Source: JAODBJ01 sp963782465 (GTDB lineage Bacteria > Actinomycetota > Acidimicrobiia > IMCC26256 > PALSA-610). Taken from it: a stretch of DNA of 64,000 nt. Of this stretch, positions 51,644 through 59,425 are shown one piece after another. The notes under the pieces are model-generated. The model worked only from the letters and a program-made list of their open reading frames with translations. It ran no database searches and was not told the DNA's origin. The stretch spans positions 558,001 to 622,000 of the forward strand of contig CAWAJR010000005.1 in assembly GCA_963782465.1 (NCBI GenBank). The letters run 5' to 3'. Position numbers and translations under genes: made by a program. Each line of letters starts with the position of its first letter. The first letter of the stretch is position 1.

Positions 51644-52510
51644 TCATGCCGGGCGCCGTTGCCGGGCGACGGCGACCCGGGCGACTTCGGTCGCGACCCG
51701 CCGCGCGCCGTTCGCGTCGATGCTGGCGCGCGCCCGGGCGGCGAGCGCCCGGCGCTCGTCGTGGTCGCGCACCAGGTGTTCCACTGCCTCCGCCACGTCG
51801 TGAAGGTCGGCTCGCAGCGCCGCGCCGCTTGCCGCGACGGAGCGCACGGCCGTCTCCTGGTTGGCGGCGATCGGCACCGCCACGGTCGGCAAGCCCCGCA
51901 GCAGCGATTCGAGGAGCGTCACACCTCCGGCGGTGACGACCAGATCGGCGGCGGCGAGCTCGTCGGCCAAACCCTGCGGCGCGTGCACGGCTTCGACCCC
52001 GGCCGGCACCGATTGCGAGCCCCAGGCCCCGACGACCAGGCGAACTTCGACGCCCGGCACCGCCGACGAGATCACGGCGGCGATCGCGGAGCCCGCGCCA
52101 CCGGAATCGGTCGCGCCGGTCGTGACGAGGACGCGCCGCACTTCGTCGCCCGGTTCACGCGGTGGCGCCGGTTCGACGAGCGCGTAACGCGCCCCCGCGA
52201 GCACGAGGTCGGCGCTGCGATGCTTCCCGCGTTCGGCGCCCGGCGACGGGTCGATCACGATGTCGACGCACAACTGGCGTAAGAGGTCGTCGACCGCGAC
52301 GACGACCTCGCCGTTGAAACGAGTCGGGTCGTCGGCCCGGTAGAGGTACGAGTCGACCACGACGATGGGTGACACCGCCTCGGTACCGCCCGAACGCAAC
52401 TCGCACTCATAGCCGAGCGCGCCGAACGCTCGCGCGAGCACTTCCATGCGGCGCCGGTGGCCGAGCCCCGCGCCGGGGCCTTCGTCGAAGACGAACGTCA
52501 CCCGCGACAT
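51644..52510 (-). CDS. pseG: UDP-2,4-diacetamido-2,4,6-trideoxy-altropyranose hydrolase PseG
   Basis: A 288-residue GT-B-like hydrolase that removes UDP from the diacetamido sugar, the fourth Pse step. Family motifs: N-terminal glycine-rich GAGLGHRRRMEVLARAF with the conserved GHxxR, VVVDSYLY, VLVTTGATDSGG, and VTAGGVTLLESLLRGLPTVA. Three bases separate it from pseI. ATG 52510. Confidence 0.92.
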   Translation of the reverse strand: MSRVTFVFDEGPGAGLGHRRRMEVLARAFGALGYECELRSGGTEAVSPIVVVDSYLYRADDPTRFNGEVVVAVDDLLRQLCVDIVIDPSPGAERGKHRSADLVLAGARYALVEPAPPREPGDEVRRVLVTTGATDSGGAGSAIAAVISSAVPGVEVRLVVGAWGSQSVPAGVEAVHAPQGLADELAAADLVVTAGGVTLLESLLRGLPTVAVPIAANQETAVRSVAASGAALRADLHDVAEAVEHLVRDHDERRALAARARASIDANGARRVATEVARVAVARQRRPA

Positions 52511-52513
52511 GCG

Positions 52514-53581
52514 CTACACCATCTCCCACGTCACGACATCGTCTTCTTCGATGTCGGTCCGCGCCACGCGGCCAACCAGTACGTCGATGAACTTGGGTTT
52601 CACACCGAAACCGGGGCGCTTCACCGTGAGCATGTCGCGGGTGATGACGTCGCCGGCCGGGATGGCTCGCGCCGCGACCACCGAACGGCGCGCCTTGGTG
52701 TACATCTCGATCGCCTCTTCGGAAGACGGCCCTTGCTTCTTGCCGTCGCCGAGCGCGGCTTCCACGTCGCGCACCCGAGCGACGAGCTCGCGCAGCTCGC
52801 CGGGTTCCGCCGCGAACGGATGGTCGGGGCCGGTGCGCGCCCGATCGAGCGTGAAGTGCTTTTCGACCAGGTCCGCCCCCATCGCGACCGCCGCGGGTGC
52901 GATATGGGTGCCGAGCGTGTGGTCCGACAGGCCGACCGGCACGCCGAACGCAGCCCGCATGGTCTGCATCGCGCGCAGGTTCATGGTGGCGGGCGGCGCG
53001 GGGTACAGCGACGCGCACTGCAACAGGCAGATGCCGGCGTCGGGGTTGCCGGAGTCACGATCGGTCGCCGCGAAGATCGCCTCTTCCACCTCACCCAGCG
53101 TCGCCATCCCGGTCGAGAGGATCAGCGGCCGGCCCTTCGACGCCGCGTACGCGATCAGCGGGAGGTCGACGAGCTCGAAGGAAGCAATCTTGAACGCGGG
53201 TACGCCGATGGCGTCGAGTTCGTCGATCGCGTCACGATCGAACGGGCTCGAAAAGAAGGCGATGCCACGGTCGCGTGCGTGCTCGGCGAGACGGGGTTGC
53301 CAGTCGCGAGGGAGGGCGAGGTCTTCGAGCAGTTCGTGCGCGGGTTTCGCGCCGAGTTCGCCGAGATAGTCGAACCGGGGGGTTTTGGTCGAGTACAACG
53401 ACCGGCCCGAGTAGGTCTGGAACTTCACCGCATCACAACCGGCGCCGGCGGCCGCATCGATCAGGCGGCGCGCGACGTCGAAGTCGCGGTCGTGGTTCGC
53501 ACCCGCTTCCGCGATCACGTAACACCGGTGGCCCGTTCCGACCGGCCGGTCGCCGAGTATCACCGTTGCCGTGGCGTCCAT
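52514..53581 (-). CDS. pseI: Pseudaminic acid synthase PseI
   Basis: A 355-residue NeuB-family enzyme that condenses the altropyranose with phosphoenolpyruvate. TIM barrel motifs: CYVIAEAGANHDRDFDVARR, AVKFQTYS, FFSSPFDRDAIDELDAIGVP, FKIASFEL, VGLSDHTLG, VEKHFTLDR. A C-terminal SAF antifreeze-like domain (RAIPAGDVITRDMLTVKRPG) follows. ATG 53581 has GGGAG upstream; a longer frame to 53653 overlaps the previous gene and has no family support. Confidence 0.94.
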   Translation of the reverse strand: MDATATVILGDRPVGTGHRCYVIAEAGANHDRDFDVARRLIDAAAGAGCDAVKFQTYSGRSLYSTKTPRFDYLGELGAKPAHELLEDLALPRDWQPRLAEHARDRGIAFFSSPFDRDAIDELDAIGVPAFKIASFELVDLPLIAYAASKGRPLILSTGMATLGEVEEAIFAATDRDSGNPDAGICLLQCASLYPAPPATMNLRAMQTMRAAFGVPVGLSDHTLGTHIAPAAVAMGADLVEKHFTLDRARTGPDHPFAAEPGELRELVARVRDVEAALGDGKKQGPSSEEAIEMYTKARRSVVAARAIPAGDVITRDMLTVKRPGFGVKPKFIDVLVGRVARTDIEEDDVVTWEMV

Positions 53582-53631
53582 CGCCACACTCCCGGGGTAT
53601 TCGTTGAGGCGGGCCAGTCGGTCCAGTTGGT

Positions 53632-54837
53632 TCAGTCGGTTTGGCCGGTCCACGCCGCCACCGACCAGAGGATCGTCGCGACCTCGGCATCGCCCCGGTT
53701 CGCGGCGTGATCAGCCAGCCCTTCCAGCACCGGCGACGGCACCAGCGCGGCGAACGTCTCCGACTCGAGCTGCTCGGCCTCCTCCCGCGACAGACCATGC
53801 ACGAGCACCGCGTAGGCCTCGTCGTGGGCGTCGCCGCGCCACAGCGCGGTCGCGAGGCGCAAGGTGCGCGGCGTTGTCGATGCGCCGGCCACCACCACCG
53901 AATCCGACAATTGCGGCGCGAGCGCCCGCATGTCGTCGAGCACACCGGCCAGCTGGTCGTCGGCCAGGAGCACGACGGCGGACTCCACCGCATCGCGGGC
54001 TCGGTCGTCGGCGAAGGAGACGAACGCGATCACCGCCGACCGTAGGCGTTCGATCGGGTCGAGCGCCGGGTCTTTCGACCGCGCGATCAACGGGCAACGC
54101 GTGTCGTCGCCGGCCACGCGTAAACGGGCCGACCACTCGAGCCCCCGGTTCGGGTCGAGCGCGGGCGCGAAACGCGTCGCGGCGGCGAGCACCCGCGGAT
54201 CGTTGGGACGACGGTCCCACATCCGATCGACGATGCGATCGACACCGTCGGGCGCCGCCCCCTGCAACGCGGCGAGCACACCGAGTACCTGGTCGTCGCC
54301 GATCGCGTTCACGACCGGTTCCGGATCGAAGTCGGTTTCGGCGCAGAGCCGGGCGAAGGCGTCCCACACGTCGGGTTCGAACGGCGCGGTCGCGAACACC
54401 GCGAGGACGGCGTCCCGGGCCGCTTCGGTGTCGCCCGCGAGATAGTCGAGATGGGCGCGCAGGATCGGGACGATCACCGGCGAGCACGAGAACCACGCGT
54501 CGACCGGTTCCTCGATGTCGGTCAGCAACTCGCGGGCACCTTCGAGATCGTCGAGTTGGATTCGCGCCGCCGCTTCGAGGACGTCGGCCACCCCGTGGTG
54601 CGCCGTGTTGTTACGGGCGGTTTCGGCCCAGGCCGTCACTTCCCACGGCAAACCACGCGACAGCAGGATCGCGGCGACGTGCGCCGCGGCCGAGGCCCGA
54701 ACCTCCGGTTCGGTCGCGCTCGTACTCGCGACCTCGAACCAGTCGAGTGCTTCGTCTTCGCGGGCGTCCGCGAGCAACCGGCGCGCACGGTCGAAGTCTT
54801 CCGAGCCTGAAGGCTCGATGGTGAGGTCGAGCAGCAT
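53632..54837 (-). CDS. Helical-repeat protein of unknown function heading the Pse operon
   Basis: A 401-residue protein I do not recognise. It is Ala/Asp/Leu-rich and almost wholly helical, with TPR-like units (ARRLLADAREDEALDWFEVA, IQLDDLEGARELLTDIEEPV, LDYLAGDTEAARDAVLAVFA). There is no signal peptide or TM segment. It is first in the minus-strand Pse operon, 50 bp before pseI, and divergent from flgB. A scaffold or flagellin-binding role in glycosylation is possible but unproven. Confidence 0.75.
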   Translation of the reverse strand: MLLDLTIEPSGSEDFDRARRLLADAREDEALDWFEVASTSATEPEVRASAAAHVAAILLSRGLPWEVTAWAETARNNTAHHGVADVLEAAARIQLDDLEGARELLTDIEEPVDAWFSCSPVIVPILRAHLDYLAGDTEAARDAVLAVFATAPFEPDVWDAFARLCAETDFDPEPVVNAIGDDQVLGVLAALQGAAPDGVDRIVDRMWDRRPNDPRVLAAATRFAPALDPNRGLEWSARLRVAGDDTRCPLIARSKDPALDPIERLRSAVIAFVSFADDRARDAVESAVVLLADDQLAGVLDDMRALAPQLSDSVVVAGASTTPRTLRLATALWRGDAHDEAYAVLVHGLSREEAEQLESETFAALVPSPVLEGLADHAANRGDAEVATILWSVAAWTGQTD

Positions 54838-54954
54838 GGTGTCTCATCGACCGCGCGGTGCCGATGTGAAGCCGCGCGACGTCCCATTTGGCGGGCGATC
54901 CGAGCGCCGCCGCGACATGCGTCACACCCGGCTGTGACCTGGAGAAACCCCGGC

Positions 54955-54981
54955 TCAACTTTTCGGGCGTGAGGCCGATGT
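54955..54981 (+). promoter_or_regulatory. Sigma-28 promoter of the flgB operon
   Basis: TCAACTTT, exactly 11 bases, then GCCGATGT: six of eight matches to each half of TAAAGTTT-N11-GCCGATAA. It lies about 115 bp upstream of flgB. The FliA/WhiG sigma encoded at 32960 should read it. This is the only convincing sigma-28 promoter I find in the window. Confidence 0.72.
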
Positions 54982-55033
54982 ATGGACGTCCGAACCGAGC
55001 ATGGACGACTCGGTCAATCGACCAGGGACGGTC
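54981..55033 (+). promoter_or_regulatory. CsrA-type site array in the flgB operon leader
   Basis: Between the promoter and flgB there are TATGGACG (54981-54988), CATGGACG (55000-55007) and CAGGGACG (55023-55030). The last two are exact CANGGANG. CATGGACGA is the loop of an ACCGAG/CTCGGT stem (54994-55014), and AGGGAC is the loop of a GACC/GGTC stem (55020-55033). Presenting GGA in hairpin loops is the known preference of CsrA. Confidence 0.6.
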
Positions 55034-55097
55034 ACCGGGACTTCGCAAGGCAATGCAGCTGGGAGGCTGGGCCGAAGCGAAGGGGGCGGTGGCAACG

Positions 55098-55439
55098 GTG
55101 CTCGACGTCACGATGCGCGCCATCCAGGCTGAGCTGGACGGCCTCTCCACGCGCCAACGGATCATCGCGCAAAACGTCGCGAACGCCGACACGCCCGGTT
55201 ACCTCGCGGGCAACGTCAACTTCGAAGACAGCCTGCGCAGCGCGATCGCGAACGGTGACCCCCAGAACACCCAGATCAGCACGTCGACCTCGACGGACCC
55301 GACGAACGTCAACGGGAACAACGTCAACGTCGACACCGAAAACCTGAACCTGATCGACACCGGCTTGCGCTACCAGCTCGCGACCGACGCCATGAACAAC
55401 AAGTTCCGGCTGTTGACCGACTCGATGAAGATCGACTGA
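55098..55439 (+). CDS. flgB: Flagellar basal-body rod protein FlgB
   Basis: A protein of about 113 residues with the rod-protein core LSTRQRIIAQNVANADTPGY (ANNxANxxTPGY) and a C-terminal helix LIDTGLRYQLATDAMNNKFR. It forms the proximal rod in the periplasmic/cell-wall space. I chose GTG 55098; GTG 55089 and ATG 55113 are also possible. First gene of an operon that continues to the end of the window. Confidence 0.92.
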   Translation: MLDVTMRAIQAELDGLSTRQRIIAQNVANADTPGYLAGNVNFEDSLRSAIANGDPQNTQISTSTSTDPTNVNGNNVNVDTENLNLIDTGLRYQLATDAMNNKFRLLTDSMKID

Positions 55440-55449
55440 AGGTCGTCTC

Positions 55450-55869
55450 ATGTCCGACTTCCCCATCTTCGACACCGCGATGTCGGCGCTCCACACCAAC
55501 CGGGTGTGGATGGACGCCGTCGCCGACAACCTCGCGAACATCAACACCATCAAGCCGTACAACCAGTCGGCGTTCCAGGCGCGCTACATCGTCGCCCAGT
55601 CGGTGCGGGGCGACAACAACGACCCGGTCGGTGTCGGTGGCGGTGCGGAACCGGTCGCGGTGCTGTTCGGTAACGCCCAGGGGATCCAGACCTACGACCC
55701 GGGCAACCCGATGGCCAACAAAGACGGTTACGTGCGCCGTCCCGACATCGATCTGAGCGATCAGATGACGCAGCTGATCATGGCGCAGCGCGGTTACCAG
55801 CTGAACCTCGCGGTCGTCGACCGAGCGCGCGACGCATACCTCCAAGCCCTCAACATCAACGGGCGGTAG
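55450..55869 (+). CDS. flgC: Flagellar basal-body rod protein FlgC
   Basis: A 139-residue rod protein. MSDFPIFDTAMSALHTNRVW and the DNLANINTIKPYNQSAFQAR segment match FlgC, and the C-terminus DQMTQLIMAQRGYQLNLAVV is the usual closing helix. Ten bases after flgB; fliE follows six bases after its stop. Confidence 0.93.
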   Translation: MSDFPIFDTAMSALHTNRVWMDAVADNLANINTIKPYNQSAFQARYIVAQSVRGDNNDPVGVGGGAEPVAVLFGNAQGIQTYDPGNPMANKDGYVRRPDIDLSDQMTQLIMAQRGYQLNLAVVDRARDAYLQALNINGR

Positions 55870-55875
55870 TAGCAC

Positions 55876-56178
55876 ATGCCGATCAATGCAGTCGCCGGCG
55901 TCCTCGGAGTGAACGGGGTCAAACCCGTCACGACGCCCACGAACAACACCCAAGCGACGGGCAACTTCGGCCAGACCGTCGTCGACGCGCTCCAGAACTT
56001 GCAGGACACGCAGTCGAGCGCCGACAACCTGGCGCTGAAGGCCGCGACCGGAGACCTCACCGACGTCCACAACTACATGATCGCGGCGACCGAAGCGTCG
56101 GTGCAGACCGAGTTGACGGTGGCCGTTCGGAACAAAGCGGTTGACGCGTTCAACTCGATCATGCAGATGCAGGTCTGA
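55876..56178 (+). CDS. fliE: Flagellar hook-basal body protein FliE
   Basis: A 100-residue FliE, the MS ring-rod junction protein. The C-terminal half carries the family pattern NLALKAATGDLTDVHNYMIA and ALQNLQ; EASVQTELTVAVRNKAVDAF ends it. Its stop overlaps the fliF start by one base. Confidence 0.92.
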   Translation: MPINAVAGVLGVNGVKPVTTPTNNTQATGNFGQTVVDALQNLQDTQSSADNLALKAATGDLTDVHNYMIAATEASVQTELTVAVRNKAVDAFNSIMQMQV

Positions 56179-57785
56179 TGGCAATCATCGATGTCGACAA
56201 ACTGAAGTCGAGTGGACGTCGCTTCGCGAGCGACTTCACCACCGGCCAGAAGGCCGTGACGATCGCCGCGGTCGTCGGCGTCGTGCTCGCGATGTTCATG
56301 TTCAGCAAATGGGAGAACAAGCCCACGTACGCGCCGCTGTTCACCAACCTCGACAGCAAGAGCGCCGGCGAAGTCACCCAATCGCTCAACTCGCAGGGTG
56401 TCAAGTACAGGCTGACCGACGGCGGCGCGACCGTGATGGTCTCGCAGAACCAGGTCTACCAACTGCGCGCCACGATGGCCACCAAGGGTGTGCCGTCGGC
56501 GCAGAGCGACGGCTGGTCGATCATGGACAAGGGTGGGATCACGCAGGACTCCTTCACCCGATCGGTCGACTACCAGCGCGCGTTGCAGACGGAATTGGCG
56601 AAGACGATCGACGCGATCGACGGGGTTTCGAGTGCGTCGGTGACGCTCAGCATCCCGCAGCAGAGCGTGTTCGTCGACGCGACCGATTCGCAGTCGACCG
56701 CCGCGGTGCTCGTCACTCCCATGACGAGCACCTCGCTCACCGCGGAGAAGGTGCAGGCGATCGTCAACCTCGTGTCGTCGGCGGTCCCCAACCTCTCACC
56801 CGACAAGGTGACCGTCGCCGACTCGCTCGGCAACGTGCTGTCGGCGCCGGGTCAGAACGGCGCCCTCGCGAACAGCCAGCAGCTCAGCCAAACCACCGCG
56901 TTCGACACGAGCCTGGGCAACACGATCCAGACGCTGATCGCCCAGTCGCTCGGGCCGGGCCACGCCGCCGTGACCGTGAACTCCGCCCTCGACTTCAGCA
57001 AGACGACCACGACCAGCGACTCGCAGCAGCCGACGGTCGACAAGAAGGGCAAGCAGGTCGCCGACAGCAGCACCAGCTCGACCGAGACATTCAGCGGCCC
57101 GAGCGGTTCCTCGGCCGGGGTCCTCGGCCCGACCGGTACGCCGCTCTCGACCGGCTCGCCGAACCAGAGCTACAAGAAGACCGAGACGCAGGCGAACTGG
57201 GCCGTCAACCAGGTGCACAAAGAAGTCCAGAACGCGCCGGGCTCGATCACGAAGCTCTCCGTGTCGGCGATCCTCGACAGCTCCAAGGTGTCGCAGGCCG
57301 ACATCAACAAGTGGACGCAGATCATCTCGAGCGCGGCCGGCATCACCAAGTCTCGCGGCGACGTGCTCGCGGTGAACCTGGTGCCCTTCGACCAGACGGC
57401 AGCCAAGGCGCAGGCGGCGCAGGTCAAGGACACCCAGTCGGCCGCGTCGCAGAACTTCCTGCTGAACCTCGTCCGCTACCTCGCGACGTTGCTGATCGTC
57501 GGCTTCGTGCTCTTCTTCGCTTACCGCAGCGTGAAGCGTTCGGCCGCGATCTCGGCGCCGATCCGGGTCCCGCTCGACCTGCGTGAACTCGAAGCCGGCG
57601 ACCTCGTCGGCGACCGGGCCGACACGTCGTACGACCGAACCGCGCTCCCCGACGGATCGCCGCGGGCGCGGCCGTTGGAAGCGCCCCGCTCGAGCATCGA
57701 AGACGACCTCAACGCGCTGATCGAGCAGCAGCCCGACGAGGTGGCGCAAACCCTCCGTTCCTGGCTCGCCGACCGGAGGACATAG
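56178..57785 (+). CDS. fliF: Flagellar MS-ring protein FliF
   Basis: A 535-residue membrane protein with N-terminal TM (AVTIAAVVGVVLAMFMF, about 28-44), the periplasmic ring-building motifs (YAPLFTNLDSKSAGEVTQSL), the WSIMDKGGITQDSFTRSVDY block, and a second TM near residue 435 (YLATLLIVGFVLFFAYR). The cytoplasmic C-terminal tail that binds FliG follows, ending DEVAQTLRSWLADR. Forms the MS ring. Confidence 0.95.
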   Translation: MAIIDVDKLKSSGRRFASDFTTGQKAVTIAAVVGVVLAMFMFSKWENKPTYAPLFTNLDSKSAGEVTQSLNSQGVKYRLTDGGATVMVSQNQVYQLRATMATKGVPSAQSDGWSIMDKGGITQDSFTRSVDYQRALQTELAKTIDAIDGVSSASVTLSIPQQSVFVDATDSQSTAAVLVTPMTSTSLTAEKVQAIVNLVSSAVPNLSPDKVTVADSLGNVLSAPGQNGALANSQQLSQTTAFDTSLGNTIQTLIAQSLGPGHAAVTVNSALDFSKTTTTSDSQQPTVDKKGKQVADSSTSSTETFSGPSGSSAGVLGPTGTPLSTGSPNQSYKKTETQANWAVNQVHKEVQNAPGSITKLSVSAILDSSKVSQADINKWTQIISSAAGITKSRGDVLAVNLVPFDQTAAKAQAAQVKDTQSAASQNFLLNLVRYLATLLIVGFVLFFAYRSVKRSAAISAPIRVPLDLRELEAGDLVGDRADTSYDRTALPDGSPRARPLEAPRSSIEDDLNALIEQQPDEVAQTLRSWLADRRT

Positions 57786-58788
57786 GTGGCGAAGTTCAGC
57801 GGCGTCCAGAAGGCCGCCGTCCTCCTCATGCAAGTCGGCAAGGAGCGCGCCGCGCCCATCTTGCGCGCCCTGCGTGAGAACGAAGTCTCGGAGATCATGG
57901 CCGAGGTCGCTCGGTTGCAGAACCTCGAACCCGAGACCATCGAAGAGGTCCTGAGCGAGTTCCGCGAGACGTTCATCGCGCGCGCCCACATCGCACAAGG
58001 CGGTTACGACACCGCCCGCGAACTCCTCGAAGCGAGCTACGGCAGCGACAAGGCCGAAGAGATCCTCGTGAACCTCGGCGTGACGCTGGTGGCGGCGCCG
58101 TTCGAGTTCCTGCGCCGCACCGACACCCGCCAGATCCTCTCGTACCTGCAAGAGGAGCACCCGCAGACCATCGCGCTGGTCCTCGCGCACATGCACTCCG
58201 AGGCGGCGGCACTGGTGCTCAGCGCCTTGCCCGAGACGGAGCAGCGCGACGTCGCGCAGCGCATCGCCAAGATGGACCGCACGTCGCCGGAAGTGATCGA
58301 GCAGGTCGAGGCGATCCTCGAACGCAAGCTCTCCACGGTGATCCAGCAGGCCGACTTCACCAGCGCCGGCGGCGTCCAGACCCTCGTCGACATTCTCAAC
58401 CGGTCCGACCGGGCAACGGAGCGCCTCATTCTCGAAGGCCTCGAGAGCAACGATGCGGAGCTCGCCGACGAGGTGCGCAACCGCATGTTCATCTTCGAGG
58501 ACATCGTCACCCTCGACGACCGCTCCGTGCAGCTGGTGCTGCGCCAGGTCGACGCGAAGGAACTCGCGGATCGCGCTCAAGGGCGTCGACCAGAAAGTCC
58601 GCGAGAAGATCACGCACAACATGTCGGAGCGGGCCGCCGCGAACCTGGTCGAGGAGATCAGCCTGCTCGGCCCGGTGAAGCTCAAGACCGTCGAAGAATC
58701 GCAGGCCGCAGTCGTGCGCGTCATCCGCGTGCTCGAGGAAGCCGGCCAGATCATGTTGTCGAGAGGCAGTGATGAACTGGTCGTCTAA
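57786..58788 (+). CDS. fliG: Flagellar motor switch protein FliG, reading frame interrupted
   Basis: Residues 1-260 read without a break (FSGVQKAAVLLMQVGKERAA, EEHPQTIALVLAHMHSEAAA, and DRATERLILEGLESNDAELA). At 58564-58570 (CTCGCGGATCGCG) the frame slips. The correct continuation is IALKGVDQKVREKITHNMSE, ending EEAGQIMLSRGSDELVV at 58788. The C-terminal domain contains the charged residues that interact with the stator, so the protein is probably functional and the break a one-base insertion. GTG start directly after the fliF stop. Confidence 0.88.
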
Positions 58789-59425
58789 CCAACGCGTACG
58801 CGTCCTGCGGGCCGCCGACGTCACCCGGGGGACCGTCACCGCGGCCGACCTCGGCACGGTGCGCGCGCCCGCGGCCCGGGGCCTCGTCGTCGACAAGCGC
58901 CTGGTCGAAGACGCGCTCGCCGACGGGTTCCGCACCGGCTACGACGCCGGCTTCGAGACCGGCTTCGCCGAGTCGCAGCAAGCCGGGGCCGACGCGGCGC
59001 GCCAGCGCCTCGTGCAGCTGCAGTCGGTGATCGCGAAGTTGCAAGAAGCCTCGAACGGGCTGCTGGCCCGCGAAGCAACCGCGATGGTCGACATCGAAGA
59101 CCAGGTGGTGCGCTCGGCGTTCGCGATCGCCGAGGTGCTGCTCGGTCACGAACTGTCGGAGAGCACCAAACGCGGGCAGGAAGCCATCCAGCGGGCGTTG
59201 CAGTTCGCGCCCAAGGAAGGTGCCGTCGTCGCATCGTTGCACCCCGACGACGCGGCGAGCCTCGGCGACCTCGACACGATCGCGCCCGGTCGCGCCCTCA
59301 AAGTGATCGCCGACCCGACCCTCGCTGCCGGCGACTGTCTCGTCGAAGTGGCCGGCTGCCACATCGACGCCCGGCTCGCCCCCGCGCTCGACCGGGTCCG
59401 TGAAGTGCTGGGAACGACAGCATGA
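58772..59425 (+). CDS. fliH: Flagellar export regulator FliH
   Basis: A 217-residue FliH. It has a GxxxG-like glycine pattern (ADGFRTGYDAGFETGFAESQ), then the coiled coil and a C-terminal domain (VVRSAFAIAEVLLGHELSES; VVASLHPDDAASLGDLDTIA). It binds and regulates the FliI ATPase. ATG 58772, with AGAGG upstream, overlaps fliG by 17 bases; a GTG one codon earlier is also in frame. Confidence 0.86.
   Translation: MNWSSNQRVRVLRAADVTRGTVTAADLGTVRAPAARGLVVDKRLVEDALADGFRTGYDAGFETGFAESQQAGADAARQRLVQLQSVIAKLQEASNGLLAREATAMVDIEDQVVRSAFAIAEVLLGHELSESTKRGQEAIQRALQFAPKEGAVVASLHPDDAASLGDLDTIAPGRALKVIADPTLAAGDCLVEVAGCHIDARLAPALDRVREVLGTTA

Noticed and set aside
53605..53650. Tandem GGTCCAGTT-like repeats at the end of the TPR-like gene
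   Set aside because: Too short and degenerate to call; may only reflect codon usage.
56796..58754. 652-codon minus-strand frame opposite fliF and fliG
   Set aside because: Shadow frame of the flagellar genes, no motif.
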